Below, in pieces: positions 29,209 through 36,863 of a DNA stretch of 64,000 nucleotides. The stretch spans positions 1 to 64,000 of the forward strand of contig DVFP01000028.1 of assembly GCA_018713145.1 (NCBI GenBank). Reading direction: 5' to 3'. Every line of letters starts with the position of its first letter. Positions within the stretch are counted from its first letter, which is position 1. The DNA is from Candidatus Scybalocola faecavium. Lineage in GTDB: Bacteria; Bacillota; Clostridia; Lachnospirales; Lachnospiraceae. The notes under the pieces are model-generated. The model saw only the letters and a list, made by a program, of their open reading frames with translations, searched no databases and had not been told where the DNA came from. Both the position numbers and the translations under genes were made by a program.

Positions 29209-31249
29209 TGATCAGCGTGGACATATTGTGGAGCAGGGCTGAGGTGGTGGGCTGGATCACACCGCCTACCCCTAAAAGGATCAGGGCCGTGTTTATGATA
29301 ACGATACGCCGGTAATTTTTCTGGATCCGGACCATGAGACGGTCGCTTAAATTTTTTAAGGTGACGATCTCATTAAGATCATTAGCGGAGATAGTAATGT
29401 CCGCAATCTCTCTGGCGATCTGGGCTCCGTCACTAATAGCGATGCCTACATTGGCGGCAGAAAGGGCCGGGGAATCGTTGATTCCATCTCCCACCATAAT
29501 CACCTTGCGGCCAAGGCTTTTTTCCTTTTCCACAAATCCTGCCTTATCCTCAGGCAGCACTTCTGAATAATATTCATCAATCCCGACCTGGCGGGCGATC
29601 GCTGCTGCGGTACGCTCGCTGTCGCCGGTCATCATAACGATCTTTTTAATCCCTGCAGCCTTAAGGGCAGAGATCACCGATGCCGCTTCCTCCCGGATAG
29701 GATCCTGGATACAGATCACAGCGGCAAGTCTTTGCTCGATGGCCAGATATAAGTGGGAATATTCCGGAGACAGATTGTTAAAAGTATCCATCTCTCCTTC
29801 CGGGATCTGGCATTTTTCATCTTCAAACACAAAGTGATAGCTGCCGATGATCACCTTTTTTCCTTCAATAAATGAAGAGATTCCGTGAGCCACAATATAG
29901 TCTACCTTAGAGTGCATTTCCTCATGTTCCAGATTTTTAGCCTTAGCGGCATCCACTACCGCCTTGGCCATGGAATGAGGGAAATGTTCCTCCAGGCAGG
30001 CAGCGATGCGCAGCATTTCATCCGGATCCCGGTGGTCAAAGGTAACAACTTCTTTTACTGTCGGCCGGGCATTGGTCAGTGTTCCCGTCTTATCAAAGAC
30101 AATGGTAGACGCCTCTGCCATAGCTTCCAGATATTTTCCCCCTTTTACTGTCATATAATGATTTCCCGCTTCCCGAATCGCGGAGAGCACCGCAATAGGC
30201 ATGGCCAGCTTTAAAGCGCAGGAAAAATCCACCATAAGCACAGCCAGCGCTTTTGTCGCATTGCGGGTGATCAGGCCGACAAGGCCTGTGCCAAGAAGAG
30301 TATAGGGAACAAGACGGTCCGCCAGATGCTCTGCCTTGCTTTCCAGTCCGGACTTTAATTTTTCTGAATCCTCGATCATGGAAACGATCTTTTCGTAGCG
30401 GTTATTTCCGGAAACGGCCCGGACCTTTACTGTCAGCTCCCCTTCTTCTACTACGGTGCCTGCGTACACATATCCCCCGGCTTCTTTTTTCACTGGCATG
30501 GACTCACCGGTCATGGAGGACTGGTTGACCATCCCTTCGCCAGCAGTAACATCTCCGTCAAAGGGGATCACATTGCCCATATGTACAACAACCTCATCCC
30601 CTTTTTGGATGGTTTCTGAGGACACTAAAATCTCCTGCCCGTCTTTTAACAGCCAAACGCTGGAAATATTTAAAGACATACTCCGGGCCAGGTCGCTGAC
30701 GGATTTTTTATGAGTCCAGTCTTCTAAGATCTCACCGATGCCCAGCAAAAACATTACCGAATTGGCGGTATTAAAATCTCCCCGGAGCATGGATACAGTA
30801 ATGGCCGTAGCGTCTAACACAGGCACTTCCAGACGCCTTTTAGAAAGGCATTTCAGGCCGTGATAAATGTACTTTGCGGATTTAAATACTGTATAAGCGA
30901 TACGTATCGGTTTTGGAAGGAAAAACTTCCGTCCAAAATGAAGAAGGACCCGCATGGTCAGACGGTCCCGGAACTGATGGTTCAGCTCACGCCCTGAGCT
31001 GGCAGTTACATTTTCCGGCACATGAACCTGATCATAATGAAAAGCCTGTATATCCCGGATCAGCTCAGACCGGCTGCCTGTAAAGGTTATCGAAGCGTCA
31101 CAGGTGTACTCATACACCTTAACACTGGTCACATTTTCCAGCTTTTCCACATAATATTGAAAAATATCCGCCTGCTTACAGGTCATACGATTCTGGGCCA
31201 GATGTATACGCATCCGGCCCTTTGTTTCATGTTTAATAATAAATTTCAC
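29165..31249 (-). CDS. P1B-type (heavy-metal) P-type ATPase, 694 aa
   Basis: The N-terminal part (1-75) resembles a degenerate ferredoxin-like metal domain without CxxC. TGES (actuator) lies near 243, the phosphorylated aspartate in DKTGTLT near 386, then MMTGDSERTAAA and MVGDGINDSPAL. The transmembrane metal motif reads FSCALKLAMP, so the usual CPC is SCA. Metal specificity is therefore not assignable from motif. It is downstream of DUF6110 and a 26-aa membrane peptide in one transcript with a Fur-like box, which hints at iron or manganese export. Confidence 0.85.
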   Translation of the reverse strand: MKFIIKHETKGRMRIHLAQNRMTCKQADIFQYYVEKLENVTSVKVYEYTCDASITFTGSRSELIRDIQAFHYDQVHVPENVTASSGRELNHQFRDRLTMRVLLHFGRKFFLPKPIRIAYTVFKSAKYIYHGLKCLSKRRLEVPVLDATAITVSMLRGDFNTANSVMFLLGIGEILEDWTHKKSVSDLARSMSLNISSVWLLKDGQEILVSSETIQKGDEVVVHMGNVIPFDGDVTAGEGMVNQSSMTGESMPVKKEAGGYVYAGTVVEEGELTVKVRAVSGNNRYEKIVSMIEDSEKLKSGLESKAEHLADRLVPYTLLGTGLVGLITRNATKALAVLMVDFSCALKLAMPIAVLSAIREAGNHYMTVKGGKYLEAMAEASTIVFDKTGTLTNARPTVKEVVTFDHRDPDEMLRIAACLEEHFPHSMAKAVVDAAKAKNLEHEEMHSKVDYIVAHGISSFIEGKKVIIGSYHFVFEDEKCQIPEGEMDTFNNLSPEYSHLYLAIEQRLAAVICIQDPIREEAASVISALKAAGIKKIVMMTGDSERTAAAIARQVGIDEYYSEVLPEDKAGFVEKEKSLGRKVIMVGDGINDSPALSAANVGIAISDGAQIAREIADITISANDLNEIVTLKNLSDRLMVRIQKNYRRIVIINTALILLGVGGVIQPTTSALLHNMSTLIISLRSMEDLLDKRI

Positions 31250-31263
31250 ACTAAAAACCTCGA

Positions 31264-31554
31264 TTACTCTTGTACAGCCTGTTCAGTCTCCGGTTCATCC
31301 TCCTGGATGGCGGCAGCTTCTTTGGCAGCTCTTTCCTCATTGATCATCTTGGCTTCTGCCAGAATATCCTCAGCATTTTCCTGAACTGTGGTGGCTGTTT
31401 TCATAACACAATCCTTCGCTCTTAAGGCAGCTGCTGTGCAGTTTGTGTAAACTTTCTTCGCGTCTTTGCTGGAAAGGAGCTTAACCCCTGCGGTGCCAAA
31501 AAGCACTCCACCTGCAAAAATACCTAAACATTTTAATTTAGAAATATCAATCAT
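31264..31554 (-). CDS. DUF6110 family small membrane-anchored protein, 96 aa
   Basis: One hydrophobic N-terminal segment (LGIFAGGVLFGTAGVKLL) is followed by a charged helical tail rich in Ala, Lys and Glu. The pattern LFGTAGVKLLSSKDAKKVY...AAALRAKDCVM marks DUF6110, which commonly precedes P1B-type ATPases in Clostridia. It lies 14 bases upstream of the ATPase gene. It may be an accessory or chaperone; the function is unknown. Confidence 0.75.
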   Translation of the reverse strand: MIDISKLKCLGIFAGGVLFGTAGVKLLSSKDAKKVYTNCTAAALRAKDCVMKTATTVQENAEDILAEAKMINEERAAKEAAAIQEDEPETEQAVQE

Positions 31555-31615
31555 CTTTAAGACCTCCTAAAATTTTTTATCAGGGACAGATTTCCTGTGG
31601 GAAACCTGCGGGAAA

Positions 31616-31696
31616 TTATTTATGTTTATACCCTGTATACATAACCATAATGAAGGAAATCACCATGGCCCATGCCCAAAATTTATGATGTTTCAA
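31616..31696 (-). CDS. 26-aa single-pass membrane peptide (not in ORF track)
   Basis: TTG-started frame reading (M)KHHKFWAWAMVISFIMVM then YTGYKHK and TAA. It has a basic N-end, a hydrophobic core of about 14 residues and a basic C-end, typical of tiny membrane proteins. An agggag ribosome site lies 8 bases before TTG. It is the first frame after the promoter at 31737-31765 and precedes DUF6110 and the P-type ATPase. Coding status rests on the ribosome site, composition and operon position. Confidence 0.65.
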   Translation of the reverse strand: MKHHKFWAWAMVISFIMVMYTGYKHK

Positions 31697-31736
31697 CAAA
31701 ATCACTCCCTTTTTTGGAATTTTTGTATTTCTTTAT

Positions 31737-31765
31737 ACTATAAAATCACAAATTTAAGAAGTCAA
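31737..31765 (-). promoter_or_regulatory. P-type ATPase operon promoter
   Basis: Minus-strand TTGACT and TATAGT with exactly 17 bases between. A half-site GTTAG-N6 overlaps the -35, and a Fur-like box lies just upstream. Confidence 0.8.
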
Positions 31766-31782
31766 TTCTAACCTTTATTGTC

Positions 31783-31795
31783 GATAAATATTATC
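31783..31795. promoter_or_regulatory. Fur-like box, P-type ATPase operon
   Basis: GATAAATATTATC matches the Fur core GATAATnATTATC with one mismatch, 18 bases upstream of the -35. Confidence 0.5.
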
Positions 31796-31831
31796 ATTAC
31801 CCATTACTCGCAGAGCGCGCAGCAGCGATCA

Positions 31832-33562
31832 TTATCCCGGCGCCGTTCCCCCATCCATCCGGATCACATCTTCCGCAATACCCATGGTGGATGCCCGGTG
31901 GGAAACAAGGATAATGGTCTTTCCTTCTTTTTCCTCATTCAGGCTCTTTAAAATGATCCCTTCATTCAGGCTGTCAATATTGCTGGTAGGCTCATCTAAA
32001 AGGATCACCGGGCTGTTATGGAGAAATGCCCGGGCAATACCGATCCGCTGGCGTTCGCCTCCGGAAATGCTCTCACCCAGTTCTGACAGCTTTGTGTCAT
32101 AGCCCTGGGGCAGGGACTGGATAAAATCATGGATCGACGCCTTTTTCGCCGCCTCTATGACCATTTCCCGGGTGGCATGTTCATCTGCCACTTTAATGTT
32201 ATTTTCAATGGTGTCATGAAAGAGAAACGTTTCCTGGGTCACATAAGAAATGTGGCGGCGCAAAGCCCTGGTATTGATCTGATCCACCTTTTGTCCGCCG
32301 TAGGCAATGGTCCCCGAGTCTGTCTCATAAAAGCGCATCAGCAGCTTTAAAAGGGTAGACTTTCCGCAGCCGCTTTTCCCCAGGATCCCGTGGATCATTC
32401 CCGGTTTAAAGGTATGGGTAAAATCTTTCAGCACCCCTAAAGCTTTGGAATCCTCTTTGCCATAACTGCCTTCCATGGCAGGAGCCCCAATTTGAGCCTC
32501 TTTGTCTTCAGGATAGGCAAAGGATACATTTTCACAATCTATATCTCCGTCACAAAGATCCCTTTTTCCTGTAATGTCTGACACTAAAGGTTCTTCCTCC
32601 AAAAGATCCAGCACCCGGTTTCCTGCTGCCAGGGTCTGGTTCAGGTTATTAGATAAAGATGACAGAGCCGCCGTAGGGCCAAAGGAGCTCATTATGGCAA
32701 TCACGGCAACGATTCCCTCCGCTCCATCCATCTGACCTTTCATCACCAGAGCGCCGCACAAACAGGCCATGATCACACCGGCAGCAAGGATCACCCAGTC
32801 GGTTCCGATTTTCTGGACATTTTCCCTGTCTTTTAGCTGTTTTGAAACCCTTTCAAGACAGCGGGTCTTTTTATCCATATCTTCCATCCGGTCTTTTTGC
32901 CGTCCGTACTGAAGGATCTCATCCAGACCGTAAAGATTATCAAGAACCCCGGTATTCAGCTTGCCAAACAGGTTCCGGTAAGTCAGTCCTAACCTCTGGC
33001 CTCCCCGGCCGTTGATCACCGGAATGACCAGGCCTACAATAAGGTAAAACACTGTCCCGGCCACACCCGCCAAAGGGTGAAGACCAGCCAGAAAAAGGAT
33101 CATGACCACGGAGGTGATCACCGCAATGGCAATAGGGGAAATGGTATGGGCGTAAAATACTTCTAAAAGCTCAATATCGCTTGTAATAATGGAAATAAGA
33201 TTTCCTTTTTCGCTGCCGTCAAGCTTTGCGGGAGCCAGGCGCCGCAGAGCGGCAAACACTTTATGGCGGATCCGGGCCAGCAGCTTAAAGGCGATAAAAT
33301 GATTGCTGGCCTGCTCCCCGTAGCGCAAGATCCCTCGGGCTACAGCAAAGGCGATGATCAGGGCAAAGATCACCCCAAGGTTTCCCTGCCAGGCGCCGGC
33401 AGCGGTAAGAAGGCCATAACCTCCCAAAACCGTAATAAATGTGGCCATAAGATTTCCCGCGCATCCCATAAGGATGGCCAGGGCCATAAATCCCAAAAGG
33501 GGCCGGATCATACCGATCAGCCCGGCCATAACTTTGATGCCGCTTCTTGTTCTTTGATTCAT
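31832..33562 (-). CDS. CydC-like ABC transporter half, 576 aa
   Basis: Fused permease and ATPase. The membrane part includes ARGILRYGEQASNHFIAFKLL, a pattern typical of CydC. Walker A is GKSGCGKSTL near 400, the signature ISGGERQRIGIARA and Walker B VILLDEPTS. CydDC pairs export thiols or carry heme-linked cargo needed for cytochrome bd and NO resistance. The gene overlaps the CydD-like gene by 4 bases. No cydAB is visible, so the cargo is open. Confidence 0.8.
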   Translation of the reverse strand: MNQRTRSGIKVMAGLIGMIRPLLGFMALAILMGCAGNLMATFITVLGGYGLLTAAGAWQGNLGVIFALIIAFAVARGILRYGEQASNHFIAFKLLARIRHKVFAALRRLAPAKLDGSEKGNLISIITSDIELLEVFYAHTISPIAIAVITSVVMILFLAGLHPLAGVAGTVFYLIVGLVIPVINGRGGQRLGLTYRNLFGKLNTGVLDNLYGLDEILQYGRQKDRMEDMDKKTRCLERVSKQLKDRENVQKIGTDWVILAAGVIMACLCGALVMKGQMDGAEGIVAVIAIMSSFGPTAALSSLSNNLNQTLAAGNRVLDLLEEEPLVSDITGKRDLCDGDIDCENVSFAYPEDKEAQIGAPAMEGSYGKEDSKALGVLKDFTHTFKPGMIHGILGKSGCGKSTLLKLLMRFYETDSGTIAYGGQKVDQINTRALRRHISYVTQETFLFHDTIENNIKVADEHATREMVIEAAKKASIHDFIQSLPQGYDTKLSELGESISGGERQRIGIARAFLHNSPVILLDEPTSNIDSLNEGIILKSLNEEKEGKTIILVSHRASTMGIAEDVIRMDGGTAPG

Positions 33563-35295
33563 AATCCTGCCCCCTTTCCGGAATAATTTTCAAGCTGCTT
33601 CTGCCGGGTATAAAGCTGACTGTAATACCCGCCGGAAGCCATAAGGGTCTTATGATCTCCCTGCTGGAGGATACGGCCCTGCTCCAGCACAAGGATGTTG
33701 TCCGCATGGACCACATTAGCCAGGCGATGAGAAATAAGGATCACGGTCTTTGTCTTTGCCAGGTCCTCGATCACTTCCATGATCTTATTTTCACTTTCCA
33801 CATCAATATTTGAAGTTGCTTCATCAAAAATATAAATATCACTGTCGTGAAGTATGGCTCTGGCCAGGCACAGCCGCTGCTTCTGTCCCCCGGAAAGGTT
33901 GGCAGCCTTTTCCTCCACAACCATAGACAGGCCCCCTTTTTCCATGATGGTATCATAAAGATCCACTTTTCTGAGAGCGTCAAGAAGCATTTTTTCATCT
34001 GCCTGGTCATTTCCCATGCGCAGGTTTTCCTCCACTGTGGTGCCAAACAGGTAGCTGTCATGGCAGATCCGGGTGATCTTTTGATACAGGCTGTCCTCCC
34101 GGATATTTTCCAGAGGAATGCCGCCGACGCAAATCCTGCCCTCATACCCGGACATATTTTTCATAACAAGGGAGGCTGTAGTACTCTTTCCGCACCCGGA
34201 AACGCCAACCAAAGCGGTAAAGGAACGGGCAGGCACGGTAAAGGAAATATGATGAAGGACTTTCTTATCCCTTGTGTAACCAAAAGACACGTCCTTAAAA
34301 GTAATATCCGAAGCTTTGATCTCAGTTTCATGGCCGACCTTCGGCACCTGCCGGTCTAAAAGGGCAAAAATCTTATTGGCCGCCGCATTTCCATTCATGG
34401 CAATATGGAAAAATGATCCTAAAAGGCGCAGGGGCAGGAAAAATTCCGCGGAAACAAGAATAATGAAAATACACTGTTCCAGGGAAATCCGTCCGCCAGA
34501 ATATTCCAAAATTCCCAGGATAATGCCAATGGCGGATCCGCCGTAAGCCACCAAGTCCATAACGCTGATGGAATTTAGCTGCATGATGAGCACACGCATA
34601 GTGACCCGGCGGAAATTTTCTGATTCTTCATCCATTTTTTTAGCGTACCGCTCATCTGCCTGATAAATCTTAAGGGTAGTCAACCCCTGGAGATTTTCCA
34701 GAAAACAGTCCCCAAGCTGAGTATAAGATCCCCAGTATTTAGCCAGCATCTTTTTTGCAAACTTCTGCACAGCCACTATAGATACGGGAATTAAAGGCAC
34801 GCAGATCAAAAGCACTAAAGCTACTTTAAGGCTCATAGTCCCAACAAGGACAAACAAGGTCAGCGGGGCAAGTAGACTGTAGAAAAACTGAGGCACGTAT
34901 TTTCCAAAATAAATCTCCAGCTGCTCCACGCCCTCTGTGCTGATCTGGACCGCCTCAGAGGTGGCGATGTGTTCCCGGTAACCGGCCCCAAGGGCCATGA
35001 GCTTTTCATAAATTTTCTGCCGCAGCCCCTGCTTTACCCGGGTGGAGGCGGCGTAGGACATTTTACTGTTCATAGTATTCATCACCCCTCGAAGGATGAG
35101 AACACCGGCGCAGATGCCCCCAAGACAGACCATATCCGAAACCATGACCTGGTTTTTAAGCATCTTTCCAAGAAAGGATGCCACAAAGGAAATCAAAACT
35201 ACATTAGCCACAAGGAGGACCCACTGGGTGGCAACCATGCCGGCCACATATTTTTGATTTTCCTTAAATTCTTTCATCAGTCGTTTGTTAAACAT
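33559..35295 (-). CDS. CydD-like ABC transporter half, 578 aa
   Basis: Partner of the CydC-like half. The membrane part carries STEGVEQLEIYFGKYVPQFF, the CydD hallmark region. The ATPase has GVSGCGKSTT, LSGGQKQRLCLARA and IYIFDEATSNID. It follows the YgbA-like gene by 51 bases in the Fur-YbaN-YgbA-CydDC run, which suggests a joint response to nitrosative stress or heme/iron state. Confidence 0.82.
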   Translation of the reverse strand: MFNKRLMKEFKENQKYVAGMVATQWVLLVANVVLISFVASFLGKMLKNQVMVSDMVCLGGICAGVLILRGVMNTMNSKMSYAASTRVKQGLRQKIYEKLMALGAGYREHIATSEAVQISTEGVEQLEIYFGKYVPQFFYSLLAPLTLFVLVGTMSLKVALVLLICVPLIPVSIVAVQKFAKKMLAKYWGSYTQLGDCFLENLQGLTTLKIYQADERYAKKMDEESENFRRVTMRVLIMQLNSISVMDLVAYGGSAIGIILGILEYSGGRISLEQCIFIILVSAEFFLPLRLLGSFFHIAMNGNAAANKIFALLDRQVPKVGHETEIKASDITFKDVSFGYTRDKKVLHHISFTVPARSFTALVGVSGCGKSTTASLVMKNMSGYEGRICVGGIPLENIREDSLYQKITRICHDSYLFGTTVEENLRMGNDQADEKMLLDALRKVDLYDTIMEKGGLSMVVEEKAANLSGGQKQRLCLARAILHDSDIYIFDEATSNIDVESENKIMEVIEDLAKTKTVILISHRLANVVHADNILVLEQGRILQQGDHKTLMASGGYYSQLYTRQKQLENYSGKGAGL

Positions 35296-35346
35296 AAAGT
35301 TCTCCTTATATAAGGGATGTCATCCATCCGGCATCCCTTGGGGATT

Positions 35347-35724
35347 TTACTGCGGTTTATCAGGGGACCCGTTACGGGATTTTTTCTTATTTTCCAGGGT
35401 CACCTTTATATGGCGCAGGGCCATGACCGGATGGACAAAAAGCATCCGGGGACCGGCATAACGCATGACCTTCCGCACCTGCTCCTGCATTTCTTTAGAA
35501 TAACAGTGGACCTTACAGGCGCTGCAGAAAGTCTTTTCAGCCATAAAAGGACACCGGTCTGTGCGCATATTGGCATAATCCAGAAGCTTTTTACATTCCG
35601 GACACAGGCTTCTTGATTGATCCGCTCTTTTATGGCCAATTCCGTGACAGTAAATACGGACCATTATTTCCATGGTCCGTTTTTCCTGTTCTCTCTTTTT
35701 GGCAATTTCCGGTGTATCAGTCAC
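35347..35724 (-). CDS. Nitrous-oxide-stimulated promoter family protein (YgbA-like), 125 aa
   Basis: Small cysteine-rich cytosolic protein. Visible blocks: IYCHGIGHK, LCPECKKLLDYANMRTDRCPF, FCSACKVHCY and PRMLFVHPVMALRHI, as in the YgbA_NO family linked to nitric-oxide responses. The track start (35799) lies inside YbaN. GTG 35724 follows gggaggtgg at good spacing and overlaps the YbaN stop by 8 bases, so it is preferred. The cysteines probably bind metal. Confidence 0.82.
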   Translation of the reverse strand: MTDTPEIAKKREQEKRTMEIMVRIYCHGIGHKRADQSRSLCPECKKLLDYANMRTDRCPFMAEKTFCSACKVHCYSKEMQEQVRKVMRYAGPRMLFVHPVMALRHIKVTLENKKKSRNGSPDKPQ

Positions 35725-36115
35725 CTTTGACCACCTCCCTGGCTGGTTTGGCAGTCCGGACTTTAAAGGCAAAGTAATAAAAATGGAACATTGCCACAAA
35801 GAAGATAATGACTTTTACATACCATATCGGTACTAAAATAAAGCTTACACTAAAAATAATAAATAAAGTAATCATGGTTTTGATCTTAGAGCTTTTGTCC
35901 ATGGCTTTCTTTCCCATGGCCGGCACCACATATTTTTCATACAGCGAGGTTTTAATAAACCACTGATGGAACTTTTCTGAGCCTTTGGCAAACAGCACGG
36001 CCGTCAAAATAAGAAACGGCGTTGCCGGGAGCACTGGCAGGATAATCCCTACAACGCCCAGGCCGATACATAAAAATCCAAGTCCGATACAAATACCATT
36101 GATAATCTTTTTCAT
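35717..36115 (-). CDS. YbaN/DUF454 family inner-membrane protein, 132 aa
   Basis: Three to four hydrophobic helices. The family block LGVVGIILPVLPATPFLILTA is followed by FAKGSEKFHQWF. The function is unknown, but it is often near Fur or heme genes. ATG overlaps the Fur-like stop codon by 4 bases (ATGA), so it is coupled to that gene. Confidence 0.88.
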   Translation of the reverse strand: MKKIINGICIGLGFLCIGLGVVGIILPVLPATPFLILTAVLFAKGSEKFHQWFIKTSLYEKYVVPAMGKKAMDKSSKIKTMITLFIIFSVSFILVPIWYVKVIIFFVAMFHFYYFAFKVRTAKPAREVVKGD

Positions 36116-36615
36116 ACTTCCCTTCTTTCCTGATTAACGTCACAGTCACATGGTTTAATAGTGACAGATACAAGTTTCTGATCTTTAGCGTAGCCGCAGG
36201 CCTGAAGACCTTCCTGAACCACCTTGTTCCACATTTTTGCAGATAAATGATAGGTGGTGTCATCATCCAGCACAACGGTACATGCGTCTTCCATGGCACA
36301 TTCTGAGGAGTAAGCTACCCGGTACATATTTTTCCGGCTGATGGCGCCGATTTCTTCCAGGGCATTGATCATACGGTAAACAGTAGCTGTGCCGATTTTG
36401 TGGTCGATCTTTGATGCTTTATAAAAAATCTCCTTACAGCTGGAGCATTCATTTTCCAGAATAATATCCAGAAGCATAAGGCGTTGTTTTGTAATACGTC
36501 CGCCATGGGCTTTTAATTTTTCTATGATCATCTCCTTCTGCATTTGGGTCCGGCGGTATTCCTTACCGCTGCAGCAGTCTTTTGTCACACCATTTGCCTG
36601 ATGACACCCTGGCAT
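36112..36615 (-). CDS. Fur-family transcriptional regulator, atypical C-terminus, 167 aa
   Basis: The winged helix (GGRITKQRLMLLDII...GTATVYRMINALEEIGAISR) is clear. The C-terminal half lacks the HHDH-type and CxxC metal motifs of canonical Fur and instead ends with KPCDCDVNQ. An N-terminal extension holds extra cysteines (MPGCHQ...DCCSGKEY). The track TTG at 36648 is less likely than ATG 36615, which has aaggag 9 bases upstream. It leads the ybaN-ygbA-cydDC operon. It may sense thiol, NO or heme state rather than free iron. Confidence 0.82.
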   Translation of the reverse strand: MPGCHQANGVTKDCCSGKEYRRTQMQKEMIIEKLKAHGGRITKQRLMLLDIILENECSSCKEIFYKASKIDHKIGTATVYRMINALEEIGAISRKNMYRVAYSSECAMEDACTVVLDDDTTYHLSAKMWNKVVQEGLQACGYAKDQKLVSVTIKPCDCDVNQERREV

Positions 36616-36824
36616 ATTTATCATCTCCTTTTTTCCGGCCGTCAGCAAAAGACGGCTATTGCCTTAAGCGCTCCTGGCAGATAGATCGCTGATCTATAAC
36701 GGGTAACATCCCTCCACTAAGCTCGAGCTGCGCCGCTTTGCGCCTTGCTCTCCCTAAGGGTCGGGATGTGCGTTCGCACTAACCTCAGCCTGCGCCTTCG
36801 GCTTGGCTTCGCTAAGTGCTCACA
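36616..36824. other. GC-rich intergenic stretch with foldbacks
   Basis: No gene is seen. The stretch contains several short inverted pieces (GCCTGCGCCTTCGGCTTGGC, TGCGTTCGCA) of the repeat-rich type found elsewhere in this window. The Fur-like operon promoter should lie here, but none stands out. Confidence 0.4.
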
Positions 36825-36858
36825 GCAAAAGCCTGCACGTGTTTTTTAGTGCAGGCTT
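36825..36858 (-). terminator. feoB terminator
   Basis: 10-bp stem AAGCCTGCAC/GTGCAGGCTT with a T-rich loop, followed on the minus strand by TTTTGCTG. It lies 6 bases past the feoB stop. Confidence 0.8.
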
Positions 36859-36863
36859 GTTGT

